Below, one piece after another: positions 33,916 to 42,644 of a stretch of DNA of 64,000 nucleotides (positions are counted from its first letter, which is position 1; every line of letters begins with the position of its first letter). Made by a program: the position numbers and the translations under genes. The DNA comes from Algoriphagus antarcticus (lineage in GTDB: Bacteria; Bacteroidota; Bacteroidia; Cytophagales; Cyclobacteriaceae). The stretch covers positions 1 to 64,000 of the forward strand of contig NZ_MSSW01000044.1 of assembly GCF_002150685.1 (NCBI RefSeq), given 5' to 3'. Below the pieces are notes generated by a model. It was not told the DNA's origin, did not search any database, and saw only the letters and a program-made list of their open reading frames with translations.

Positions 33916-35043
33916 ATGTTCAGCTATTGGGAGAAAAAACACTTTTTTCATTACGACCTCATCGTGGTTGGTTCGGGCTTTGTCGGACTTTCCACTGCCA
34001 TTCATTATAAGAAAAAACACCCAAAAGCAAACGTGCTTGTGTTAGAACGCGGAGTTTTTCCAACGGGAGCAAGTACCAAAAACGCAGGTTTTGCATGCTT
34101 TGGGAGCTTAACGGAGATATTGGATGATTTCTGGCACATGACACACGATGAAGTTTTGGCTCTGGTGGATCGGAGATATACAGGCCTCCAAGCGATAAGG
34201 AAGCAGTTTGGTGAGAAAAATCTGGGGTATTCTCACTCCAATGGCTATGAGCTTTTGGAAGAAAGCCAGTTAGAAGCTACGGATCAAATGGCTGGAGTGA
34301 ATAAACTCTTAAAGTCCTTATTCAAAGAAGAGGTGTTTTCTCTGGTAAAAAATCCAGGAAAAATGGGTTTTTCTGATCAGGTAAAGGCAATTGTCAAGAA
34401 TAAATTTGAAGGAGAGCTGGATCCTGGGATGTACATGACCTCGCTTTGGAAGCTAGCTCAGCAGGAAGGCATTCGAATATTAACGGGCGTCTCTGTATGT
34501 GAAATCCGAAAAGATGAAGGAATAGTCCTAGCTGAAGATGCAGCGGGAGAAATAAACCTGGAATTCATGGGCGGGAAAATTGCCATTTGTACCAATGCTT
34601 TCACCAAGAAGCTTTGGCCAGGCTCAGATATTCAGCCTGGCAGAGGGTTGATTCTCTTATCGAAACCACTGGATTTCGAAATCCCTTGGAAAGGATCATT
34701 CCATATGGACAAAGGATATGTTTATTTCCGTCAAATAGACGGAAGACTATTACTGGGAGGTGCTAGGAATATCGATTTTGAAGGAGAAAAAAGTATGGGT
34801 TTCGAAGTCAATCCAAAAATAAAGTTTCACTTAGAAAAGCTTGCAGATGAGGTGATCTTTCCAGGTAAAAATCTTGCTTGGGATACTGAATGGACTGGAA
34901 TTATGGCCTTTGGCAAAATAAAATCTCCGCTAATCCAGCAGGTGGATGCCAAAACTGTGGCAGCGGTAAGACTTGGCGGAATGGGAGTCGCGATTGGCTG
35001 GCAAGTAGGGAAGGAGCTTTCTGTACTTTTGTCCAAGATGTAA
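33916..35043 (+). CDS. FAD-dependent oxidoreductase (DAO family)
   Basis: 375 residues. FAD Rossmann motif YDLIVVGSGFVGLSTAIHYK at about 13-32, with the acidic end of strand 2 (VLVLERG), then GASTKNAGFACFGSL, the FAD-pyrophosphate loop typical of D-amino-acid-oxidase and gamma-glutamylputrescine-oxidase-like enzymes. C-terminal GGMGVAIGWQVG closes the flavin site. It would oxidise an amine or amino acid. Substrate not deducible. Followed 50 bases later by an Na+/H+ antiporter gene on the same strand. Confidence 0.85.
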   Translation: MFSYWEKKHFFHYDLIVVGSGFVGLSTAIHYKKKHPKANVLVLERGVFPTGASTKNAGFACFGSLTEILDDFWHMTHDEVLALVDRRYTGLQAIRKQFGEKNLGYSHSNGYELLEESQLEATDQMAGVNKLLKSLFKEEVFSLVKNPGKMGFSDQVKAIVKNKFEGELDPGMYMTSLWKLAQQEGIRILTGVSVCEIRKDEGIVLAEDAAGEINLEFMGGKIAICTNAFTKKLWPGSDIQPGRGLILLSKPLDFEIPWKGSFHMDKGYVYFRQIDGRLLLGGARNIDFEGEKSMGFEVNPKIKFHLEKLADEVIFPGKNLAWDTEWTGIMAFGKIKSPLIQQVDAKTVAAVRLGGMGVAIGWQVGKELSVLLSKM

Positions 35044-35093
35044 TTAATATTTTTTCATTAGATTCAAATCCTTAACTCATCAAACCCCGATTA

Positions 35094-36557
35094 ATGCAAG
35101 GTTTAAACCGTACTCCAAAAGTTTTTGACGCACTGATTCCACTGGTTTTTTTGATTGTCCTTTTGGTATTGAATATTCAGGTTTTTGGTACAGATGGACT
35201 TTCTGGTTCCAATCAGATAGTACTGATCCTTTCATCCATGGTTGCCGCTTTGGTGGCAATTTATCGGTTAGGGTTTAACTGGGAGACGCTTCAGGATGGT
35301 ATCGTCAAAAGTATCAGTGCGGCGATGTCCAGCATTTTGATTCTATTTTTAATTGGTGCTCTTGCAGGTACTTGGTTGCTCAGCGGAATTGTTCCCGCTA
35401 TGATTTATTATGGACTTCAGATTTTGACCCCAGTGATATTCTTGGTTGCGGCATGTATCGTGAGTGCTATCGTTTCAGTGGCTACAGGAAGTAGCTGGAC
35501 TACAGTTGCGACGGTGGGTGTTGCTTTATTGGGTATAGGCAAAGCTTTGGGATTTGAAGAGGGGATAATTGCTGGAGCTATCATTTCAGGAGCTTATTTT
35601 GGGGACAAAATGTCGCCACTTTCCGATACGACCAATCTAGCTCCGGCCATGGCGGGCACGGATTTGTTCACTCACATTCGCTACATGGCGAAGACTACTA
35701 TTCCATCCATTTCTATCACCTTGATCATCTTTGTGGTGATCGGATTGAATTATGAGATTAATGGTGAAGTGACTGATGTGCAAGCCATTTCAGATGTGAT
35801 TTTGGAGAAGTTCAATGTGACCGGTTGGCTGTTTATTGTTCCGATATTAGTGATTGTAATGATCGTGAGAAAAGTATCTGCTATTCCGGCATTGCTCACA
35901 GGAGCACTTCTGGGAGGGCTTTTTGCTATCATTTTTCAACCTGATATCATTCGTTTGATTGCCAATGAAAATGCCTCTTATGCTTACCAGAGTTTCAAAG
36001 CTGTAATGATGTCTCTGTATGGCGAAATCAGCATTTCTACGAGCAATGATGTGGTAAATGAGTTGCTTGTCACCAGCGGAATGGGAGGAATGATGAATAC
36101 TATTTGGCTGATTATTGCAGCGATGGTGTTTGGGGGAATCATGGAGGAGAGTGGTATGCTGAGAGTTATTGCTGAAGCAGTGATCCAGAAAGTTCATAGT
36201 GTTGGTTCATTGATTGCATCCACAGCTGCGACTTGTGTGTTCTTTAATATCACCACCTCAGATCAATACCTTGCAATCCTAGTTCCAGGTAGAATGTATG
36301 CCGATGTGTATAGAAAAAGAGGGTTAGCTCCAGAAAATCTCAGCAGAACTTTGGAAGATTCTGGCACAGTGACTTCTGTTTTGATACCTTGGAATACCTG
36401 TGGAGCTACACAGGCTTCGGTTTTAGGAGTGGCTACACTAACGTATGCCCCCTATTGCTTTTTTAATATTATTAGTCCCTTTATGACCATTCTATATGGT
36501 TATTTCAAAATTGGGATCGCCTATTACGATGAAGAAGAAGAAGAAAAGTTGGTATGA
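35094..36557 (+). CDS. nhaC: NhaC-family Na+/H+ antiporter
   Basis: 487 residues with about 11-12 membrane helices. It exchanges Na+ for H+ (or malate/lactate-coupled ions in some relatives) across the inner membrane. The signature GDKMSPLSDTTNLAPAMAGT is intact, as are the two matching inverted halves (SSWTTVATVGVAL and DSGTVTSVLIPWNTCGATQA). The stop overlaps the start of the exonuclease gene by four bases (ATGA at 36554-36557). Confidence 0.9.
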   Translation: MQGLNRTPKVFDALIPLVFLIVLLVLNIQVFGTDGLSGSNQIVLILSSMVAALVAIYRLGFNWETLQDGIVKSISAAMSSILILFLIGALAGTWLLSGIVPAMIYYGLQILTPVIFLVAACIVSAIVSVATGSSWTTVATVGVALLGIGKALGFEEGIIAGAIISGAYFGDKMSPLSDTTNLAPAMAGTDLFTHIRYMAKTTIPSISITLIIFVVIGLNYEINGEVTDVQAISDVILEKFNVTGWLFIVPILVIVMIVRKVSAIPALLTGALLGGLFAIIFQPDIIRLIANENASYAYQSFKAVMMSLYGEISISTSNDVVNELLVTSGMGGMMNTIWLIIAAMVFGGIMEESGMLRVIAEAVIQKVHSVGSLIASTAATCVFFNITTSDQYLAILVPGRMYADVYRKRGLAPENLSRTLEDSGTVTSVLIPWNTCGATQASVLGVATLTYAPYCFFNIISPFMTILYGYFKIGIAYYDEEEEEKLV

Positions 36558-37153
36558 TTTCATTTAAGATTACGAAAGAAGAAGTAAATGCCCTTCCACT
36601 TGGACAGTTTGAGGGAGAAATGTTTTTAATCGATAAAGCAGACGATGTAGAGGAAGTTGCAGAATTTCTTGTACAGCAGCGGGTCATAGGCTTTGATACG
36701 GAGACTAAACCGGCCTTTCAAAAAGGAGTGGTGAATCAGGTTTCGTTACTTCAGCTTTCTACCTCGACTCAGGCGTTTTTGTTTAGATTGAATAAAATCG
36801 GTTTTCCGGATTCTATTCGAAATATTCTGGAAAAAGATAGCATTGTGAAAGTTGGTGCAGCGGTTCACGATGACATCAAAGGACTGGCAAAGCTTACAGA
36901 TTCGTTTTATGCCACTTCATTTTTCGATCTGAATGATGAACTGAAAAGAGTTGGGTTTGTAAATATTGGCGTAAGAAATCTTTGCGCGATGGTACTTGGA
37001 ATACGAATTTCTAAGTCTGAGCAAGTATCAAATTGGGAAGCAGAAACCCTCACAATCAAGCAGCAACGTTATGCGGCGACTGATGCTTGGGGATGCATGG
37101 AGATTTTCAAAAAGCTAAAAGCTGAAGGCTATTTGGATGAATTGTTCAAATAA
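36554..37153 (+). CDS. DEDDy 3'-5' exonuclease (RNase D-like)
   Basis: 199 residues, exonuclease domain only. The DEDDy residues appear in order: GFDTETKP (motif 1 Asp and Glu), AAVHDDIKGL (motif 2 Asp) and RYAATDAWGCMEIF (motif 3 Tyr and Asp). No HRDC domain, so shorter than E. coli RNase D; similar single-domain proteins are common in Bacteroidota. It likely trims RNA 3' ends or degrades single-stranded DNA. Translationally coupled to the antiporter gene although no functional link is known. Converges with yigZ with an eight-base overlap. Confidence 0.88.
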   Translation: MISFKITKEEVNALPLGQFEGEMFLIDKADDVEEVAEFLVQQRVIGFDTETKPAFQKGVVNQVSLLQLSTSTQAFLFRLNKIGFPDSIRNILEKDSIVKVGAAVHDDIKGLAKLTDSFYATSFFDLNDELKRVGFVNIGVRNLCAMVLGIRISKSEQVSNWEAETLTIKQQRYAATDAWGCMEIFKKLKAEGYLDELFK

Positions 37154-37772
37154 CAGTCAATTCCAAACTTTCAATGTCCTCTAGAGAAGTGACAATAAGC
37201 TCCTCCAGACCTTTCCTGAATTCCAGCTCCATCTGGCAGTCCAAAGTCATTTCTTGAGATAGAATCTGTAAGTCATGTGCTTTGATGAGTTTCATGACAT
37301 CGTTCATCACAGGATAAGGGAAATGAATAGAAACTGAAGTTTTAAGGTGCTCTTCCATGATTTCATTTTCCTCGATTGCCAAAGCGGCAGAGGTTTTATA
37401 GGCTTGGATCAAACCACTTATCCCAAGTTTTGTACCGCCAAAATAGCGCACAACTACTATCAGAATATTCGTGAGATTGTTAGACCTGATCTGACCCAAA
37501 ATCGGATCTCCGGCAGAATGATTTGGTTCTCCATCGTCATTCGCCCGAAATTGATCGGCATCTTTACCCAGCATCCAAGCAAAGCAATGATGTCTGGCAT
37601 CAAAGTATTTTTTTCTTAGATCACTCAAATGATTTTTGATTTCCTCTTCATTTTTCACCGGGAAAGAAAAATAAAAAAACTTACTGCTCTTGTCTTTGTA
37701 AAGCCCTTCACTGGTTCTTGAAACAGTTAAAAATGTATCTTCGAATGTTGACTCGTCGCCGAAGTCTGACAT
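37146..37772 (-). CDS. yigZ: YigZ/IMPACT family protein
   Basis: 208 residues. The IMPACT domain (1-130) has the signature DDGEPNHSAGDPILGQIRSN, then VVVRYFGGTKLGISGLIQAY. The C-terminal DUF1949 ferredoxin-like domain follows (140-208). Relatives bind nucleic acids or ribosomes and are linked to translation; E. coli YigZ function is not settled. Its 3' end overlaps that of the convergent exonuclease gene. Confidence 0.9.
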   Translation of the reverse strand: MSDFGDESTFEDTFLTVSRTSEGLYKDKSSKFFYFSFPVKNEEEIKNHLSDLRKKYFDARHHCFAWMLGKDADQFRANDDGEPNHSAGDPILGQIRSNNLTNILIVVVRYFGGTKLGISGLIQAYKTSAALAIEENEIMEEHLKTSVSIHFPYPVMNDVMKLIKAHDLQILSQEMTLDCQMELEFRKGLEELIVTSLEDIESLELTVI

Positions 37773-37873
37773 AGGTTTGTTGCTTTGGATGAGAGCGAAT
37801 TTAGAAAATTAACAAATGGGTAACAGTTTATCCATTTGAATTATATTAATTTTAGCTGGAGGAATTAGTAGAA

Positions 37874-38299
37874 ATGCCTGAATCAATTATTTCGCAAGCA
37901 CCTTATAGGTTCGTCCTTCCCGGGAATTCAGATGAAAAGGGAAGTCTTCACTTTTGGGAGAATTCAGAAATCTTTCCAGATGGGATACAGAGATGTTTTT
38001 GGATTTCAGATGTGAAGGAAGGTGAGACCCGTGGAAATCACGCACACTGGCATGAGTCGCAAGTGATTGTGGCAGTAGCTGGGAAGATTCAATTAGAGAT
38101 TCACTCGGTTCAGGATCAAGTTTTTGATTTCGTACTTGATTCGCCCGAGCAAGCTGTTTTCATTCCCCCTTTAAATTGGTTAGTAGCTAGATTTACACCC
38201 AACTCAGTCTTGCTTGGGATGTCGGATCGGGCTTTTTCGGAAGATGATTATATCAGAGACTTAGACTATTTTGGAAAGCTTCAAGCAAGAAATAAATGA
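37874..38299 (+). CDS. WxcM/FdtA-like cupin
   Basis: 141 residues forming one cupin barrel. RCFWISDVKEGETRGNHAHW then HESQVIVAVAGKIQLEI matches FdtA/QdtA-type dTDP-4-keto-6-deoxyglucose 3,4-ketoisomerases and the C-terminal domain of WxcM (RGxHAHxxxxQ). The catalytic His pair NHAHWH is present. These enzymes make 3-amino or 3-keto deoxysugars for surface glycans. The next two genes encode a FemAB/GNAT-like transferase and a glycosyltransferase, which supports a surface-glycan role. Sugar specificity unknown. Confidence 0.75.
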   Translation: MPESIISQAPYRFVLPGNSDEKGSLHFWENSEIFPDGIQRCFWISDVKEGETRGNHAHWHESQVIVAVAGKIQLEIHSVQDQVFDFVLDSPEQAVFIPPLNWLVARFTPNSVLLGMSDRAFSEDDYIRDLDYFGKLQARNK

Positions 38300-39200
38300 A
38301 TCCCACGAGCTTCGGGTGATTTCCGCCATTAAGGAGGATAAGGATTATTTTCTAAGCAATTTCTCGTCGGAGAAGTATCGGGATCAGCTGGATTTTATCT
38401 GGGAGAAAAAGCAAAAAGTCAAAGCAAGAATCACTTTTGCAATTTATAAAAGTGGTGAAGCAGTCTCACTTCCTAAAGCGCCTTTTGGAGGTTTTTGGAT
38501 ACGTGATGGCTTGAGTTCGGTCTCTTTGGAAGCTTTTATTTTGGCCATAATTGAAGAAATGAGCCATCGAGGAATCCAATCTATCTCCCTTACCCAGTCG
38601 CCAAAACCCTACGAACCTCAATTTGATTTGATTAATTACCTGTTGTTCAAAAGTGGTTTTGAACAGGCAAAGGTACTTACTCATCATTTTTTCATAGGTA
38701 GAAAGAAGATCAAGAAATTAGTGCAAAAGGAGTCTGACAAACTTCAAAAGAAAAGCAAGCATTCTGGCTTGCAAATCAATCACTCTTCTATTTCTAATTT
38801 TGGTTTTTTGAAAGAAATTCGCTCTTGGAATGCTCAAAAGGGCTATGAAATTTCGATTGATGAAAATAGAATTGTGCAGCAAGTTTCAGAATATCCAGAT
38901 CGATATTTTCTGATTACGGTTAGCAAAAATGGCGATGCAATTGGGTATTCTCTTGGTGTCAAACTCACCAGTGATTCTTTATATTATTTTCTGTCTGCTA
39001 TGAATCCGAAAATTCCTGTGAAGAACGGAGGCGAGCTTATCCTGAATGAGCTTTTTCAGCTTGCTGTGGAGCAAAAAGTGAATTTTATTGACTTGGGGTC
39101 CTCAGATCTAGATAATGGAGCAAATCATAGCCTGATGTTCTTCAAGTCGCGCTACTCAAATGATATCTGCAACAAGATCACTTGGGTAAAGAAGATCTAA
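38271..39200 (+). CDS. FemAB/GNAT-like acyltransferase
   Basis: Up to 309 residues from a TTG at 38271, which overlaps the cupin gene by 29 bases; GTG at 38314 is an alternative start. Two GNAT-like halves: a poorly conserved first half, and a second (about 165-309) with YFLITVSKNGDAIGYSLGVK and MNPKIPVKNGGELILNELFQ, then NFIDLGSSD, which resembles the FemAB/peptidoglycan-glycan transferase and Mig-14-like fold. It probably moves an acyl or aminoacyl group to a sugar. Placement between a ketoisomerase-like cupin and a GT2 supports glycan modification. Confidence 0.65.
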   Translation: MESFKQEINESHELRVISAIKEDKDYFLSNFSSEKYRDQLDFIWEKKQKVKARITFAIYKSGEAVSLPKAPFGGFWIRDGLSSVSLEAFILAIIEEMSHRGIQSISLTQSPKPYEPQFDLINYLLFKSGFEQAKVLTHHFFIGRKKIKKLVQKESDKLQKKSKHSGLQINHSSISNFGFLKEIRSWNAQKGYEISIDENRIVQQVSEYPDRYFLITVSKNGDAIGYSLGVKLTSDSLYYFLSAMNPKIPVKNGGELILNELFQLAVEQKVNFIDLGSSDLDNGANHSLMFFKSRYSNDICNKITWVKKI

Positions 39201-39201
39201 G

Positions 39202-40152
39202 ATGGAAGAAGCTGATCTTGTCACCGTTATATGTATTGCTTTCAATCATGAGAAATGGATTGAAAAAGCATTGGATAGTGTTCTCCTCCAGGACTACAGA
39301 TTGAAGGAATTGATCATTGCTGATAATGGGAGTTCCGATCAATCTGCTGGAATTATACAGGAGTGGGTGAAAAAACATTCCATGGAGCTTCCAGTTTCTG
39401 CTAATTTTAAATCAGAATCAATCCCGTATTGTAGGCTTTTCAACGAAATGCTGAATCTGGCAAAGGGTGATTTTATAGTTGATCTCTCAGGAGATGATTT
39501 TTTATACCCACAGCATCTTTCACTTTCCATTGAAAGAATAAGGCAAGTTCCAAATTCGGCTTTTGTTTTTTCAGATGCTGACATCTGTGAAGAAAACGGA
39601 GCTAAAGAAAGTTATTATAAGGGAAATGAAGTTGATGATCTGAGAGAAAGGGTGTTAGCAAGGGGGTTTTATCAAACACTTATAAGTAGAAGCTATATTT
39701 CATCTCCTACGGTGGTTTTTAGAAGCCAAATTCTCAAGCAAGAAGGTGGATATGATGAAACACTTTCTTATGAGGACTTTGATATACAGATTCGCCTTAC
39801 AAGTAAATATCCAGTTGTCTATTCTGATCACGTCGGCGTTTATAAACGAAAGCATTCCCATTCACTTTCGGCCAATCAATACCGGCGCTATCAATCAGAA
39901 ATGCTTCCAAGCACGTTTCGTGTCTGCGAAAAAATCAGAGAAATGAATGAGTCCTTAAGTGAAGATTTGGCTTTGAAAGAGCGAGTTCTTTTTGAATTGA
40001 AGCATGCACTCTGGTCTGCGAACTTCGATTCGGCAAAAGGTTTTGTGAACCTAGCTAATGAGCTAAATGCAAAAGGTCTAGAGTTTCGACTTTACAAGGT
40101 TTGGCTTCGACTTCGTCTAGACATTTCCTGGCTTTATGTCCAATTAACCTGA
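39202..40152 (+). CDS. Family 2 glycosyltransferase
   Basis: 316 residues. GT-A fold with VICIAFNHEKWIEKALDSVL, then LIIADNGSSDQS (nucleotide-sugar binding) and VDLSGDDFLYP, where the DD carries the metal-binding DxD-equivalent. FRSQILKQEGGYDETLSYED is the acceptor-side motif with its ED. It starts one base after the stop of the acyltransferase gene, so they form one operon. Its stop abuts that of the convergent M16 gene with no base between. Confidence 0.88.
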   Translation: MEEADLVTVICIAFNHEKWIEKALDSVLLQDYRLKELIIADNGSSDQSAGIIQEWVKKHSMELPVSANFKSESIPYCRLFNEMLNLAKGDFIVDLSGDDFLYPQHLSLSIERIRQVPNSAFVFSDADICEENGAKESYYKGNEVDDLRERVLARGFYQTLISRSYISSPTVVFRSQILKQEGGYDETLSYEDFDIQIRLTSKYPVVYSDHVGVYKRKHSHSLSANQYRRYQSEMLPSTFRVCEKIREMNESLSEDLALKERVLFELKHALWSANFDSAKGFVNLANELNAKGLEFRLYKVWLRLRLDISWLYVQLT

Positions 40153-41424
40153 CTAGCCAACTATAACTTCGATAAAAGGAGGTTTAGAAAAGTATTTTTG
40201 TCCAATACTAAGTATGTCTTCTGCAGTGAATTTTTTCAAATACGCCAATTTCTCAGCGTAATAGTCGAAGTCCATTCCTGAATGATGAACTGCTTTGAAT
40301 CTATCAATCAAGTCAAATGAAGTGCTGAATTGCTTAAGCATCTGCCCGATGAGAAAGTTTCTTACCACCTCAAGTTCGTCTGCATCAATTTCCACTTCAG
40401 TTAAGACTTTTATTTCATGATAGATTTCTTTGACTACCTCTGAATAGAATGCTTTTTGAACATCGGCTTCTATTACCCAATAGTTCGAGTCGCCAATTTC
40501 AGCTAGAGATGAGTGAATTCCATAGGTATGACCTTTGTCTTCACGGATATTTTTGATAAGCCGAGAACCAAAATATCCTCCAAGAATTGTATTAAAAACC
40601 GTAAGCGCTATAAAGTCGGGATGTATTTTTGGAATCGACCAACTGCCGATGCGAATACTGCTTTGTACTGATTTCTCTTTGGGTTCTGTCACTGCCAACA
40701 GTGTATTTATACCCGGCAAAAGAACAGGTTCTAAAACTGGCCTATTTGGTAGTTTTCCCAATAGTGAGCATAGACTCTCCAGCTCTTTCGTATCGAAATT
40801 TCCAGTCACGAAAATTTCCAAGTCTTGCCAAAGCATTGTTTCGTAATAGGAGATCAGTTGATCTGTTGTCACCGTAGCAACGTGACTTTCTTCTATTTCT
40901 ACTCCATAAGGATGATATGCACCAAACAGGCATTTTCTGAAAACTTGACTAGCTCTTGAAGCTGTTCTTTCTCTTTCTAGTTGGATACTAAGCTTCCGCT
41001 GTGACTGACGCTTTTCCAGCATATCCTGCGGAAAAGTGGCATCAGTAAATAAGGAACTAAATACCTCTAATACGGTAGAGAGATGTTTTTTGGTAGATAA
41101 AAGCCCAAGTCCTTCGTGCGAGAATGTCAAAATAGGATGAACCTCTGATGCATAAAAGTCAAAGAATTCAGCGATTTCTCCAGCCTCTTTTTGCTTTGTC
41201 CCTTCCTGTAGCATTTGAAGTGTGAAGGAGGGGACAAGTGTGTGGTCGAGGGGAAGAGAGGCTCGTTGACCTTTGCCAAGCACATCGATTTTAACGGCGT
41301 CTATACCAGGTGTAGGAATATAAAAGAACTTTGCTCCATTGGAAAGTTTGAATTCCGATGGGGGCAATAGTTCAAAATCCTCAGGAACATTGAATTCCGG
41401 AGCCTTTGACCTGTCTAAAATCAT
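40153..41424 (-). CDS. Catalytically inactive M16-family peptidase homologue
   Basis: 423 residues with the two-domain M16 (pitrilysin/insulinase) fold. The zinc motif HxxEH expected near residue 60-75 is missing: the corresponding segment reads LVPSFTLQMLQEGTKQKEAG. The downstream substrate-pocket stretch RLIKNIREDKGHTYGIHSSL with the conserved Arg and Tyr is kept, as in the non-catalytic subunits of M16B heterodimers. No signal peptide is present. The usual active partner is not beside it. It follows porV by only two bases, at the end of the porU-porV operon, which is unexpected. Confidence 0.85.
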   Translation of the reverse strand: MILDRSKAPEFNVPEDFELLPPSEFKLSNGAKFFYIPTPGIDAVKIDVLGKGQRASLPLDHTLVPSFTLQMLQEGTKQKEAGEIAEFFDFYASEVHPILTFSHEGLGLLSTKKHLSTVLEVFSSLFTDATFPQDMLEKRQSQRKLSIQLERERTASRASQVFRKCLFGAYHPYGVEIEESHVATVTTDQLISYYETMLWQDLEIFVTGNFDTKELESLCSLLGKLPNRPVLEPVLLPGINTLLAVTEPKEKSVQSSIRIGSWSIPKIHPDFIALTVFNTILGGYFGSRLIKNIREDKGHTYGIHSSLAEIGDSNYWVIEADVQKAFYSEVVKEIYHEIKVLTEVEIDADELEVVRNFLIGQMLKQFSTSFDLIDRFKAVHHSGMDFDYYAEKLAYLKKFTAEDILSIGQKYFSKPPFIEVIVG

Positions 41425-41426
41425 TT

Positions 41427-42644
41427 TTAATTGGAAATATTGTAAATCAAAGAGAATCGCAATGTCTCTGCAAGTGGGTGGTTTTGCCTTTGAGGAACCA
41501 AGTAAGAGAAGTCAAATCCAAGTCTTTTCAGATCAAAACCCACTCCCATGGTGAAGTATTTTCTTCCTCCTTTATTTGGGTTCTCATAAAAATAACCTGT
41601 GCGAAGAGCAAACTTATCGTCGTAGGTATATTCGGCTCCGAATGAAATTATGATTTCTTGCATTTCCTCCGAAAATCCTCCAGGAGCATCAGCAAAAGAC
41701 CCAAAAATCCCTGAAATTAATGGCCGATTTGGATCTTTTCCGTTCCCTGGTGCTATGATGAGATTTCCGTCTGCATCTGTTTCCAAAGTTCCATCTTCAT
41801 TGGTCGAATAGATAGGTGGAGTAGGGACAAGGAGTTTGTTGAGATCCAGTGCAAAAGTAATCGTGTTCATTGGGTCAAGATCTATAGAATATGCAGCTCC
41901 CACCTTAAGGTTGGTAGGGATGTAATCCAGATCATCTGCTGAGTTATAAGTAATCTTTGGGCCGATATTCGATATACTAAGTCCCCATGAAAAGTTGGCG
42001 TCTTTGGCTCCAGCGAATATTGGTTTTGAATAATAAAGTCCCACATCTGTTCCAACACTAATTCCAGCTTTGGCCTCACTGCCCCCAACTGAAGATATAT
42101 TTCCTGAAAGATTAGAGTATATGAACCGTGCAGAAATACCCAATCCCAGGTAGGTGGAAAGTTTTCTTGAATACGTCCCGCCTATTGCAATATCACGTGG
42201 ATTGAATTCACCTAGTGGATTTCCGTTGCCATCAGTCAACTGAATATCTCCCATATCGAAGTAGCGCAAATCAAATCCAAATGCAGAAACCTCATCAATT
42301 CTGAAAAATCCGGTTAGGTAGCTCAAAGACATGTCGTTCACAAGCTTACCTAGCCATGGCGAATACGAGAGGGAAAATCCCACATCATTTTCTACGAAGG
42401 CAAGTTGACCTGCATTCCAATGAGCTGAACTTGCATCGGGGGAAAGAGCTACCCCAACATCTCCCATCCCTGAATGCCTTGAGTCTGGAGCAAAATTCAA
42501 AAATGGCACAGCTGTAGTTATCACTCTTCGATCAGGGTCTTGACCAGAGATAATAGTGCTATTCTGCGCATAGGCAGAGAAAGTAGCCAGGGTAAAAACT
42601 GCAATAAGTAAGTTTTTCTTATTTTTTGTGGCTATTTTTTTCAT
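41427..42644 (-). CDS. porV: Type IX secretion outer-membrane shuttle protein PorV
   Basis: 405 residues, a 14-stranded FadL-like barrel with a signal peptide (ends SAYAQ). PorV (LptO/LptO-like) takes cargo from the SprA translocon and delivers it to PorU or the attachment complex. The family start is clear: ITTAVPFLNFAPDSRHSGMG then DVGVALSPDASSAHWNAGQL, and KYFTMGVGFDLKRLGFDFSY near the end. It overlaps porU by four bases (ATGA at 42641-42644) in the typical porU-porV order. Confidence 0.95.
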   Translation of the reverse strand: MKKIATKNKKNLLIAVFTLATFSAYAQNSTIISGQDPDRRVITTAVPFLNFAPDSRHSGMGDVGVALSPDASSAHWNAGQLAFVENDVGFSLSYSPWLGKLVNDMSLSYLTGFFRIDEVSAFGFDLRYFDMGDIQLTDGNGNPLGEFNPRDIAIGGTYSRKLSTYLGLGISARFIYSNLSGNISSVGGSEAKAGISVGTDVGLYYSKPIFAGAKDANFSWGLSISNIGPKITYNSADDLDYIPTNLKVGAAYSIDLDPMNTITFALDLNKLLVPTPPIYSTNEDGTLETDADGNLIIAPGNGKDPNRPLISGIFGSFADAPGGFSEEMQEIIISFGAEYTYDDKFALRTGYFYENPNKGGRKYFTMGVGFDLKRLGFDFSYLVPQRQNHPLAETLRFSLIYNISN

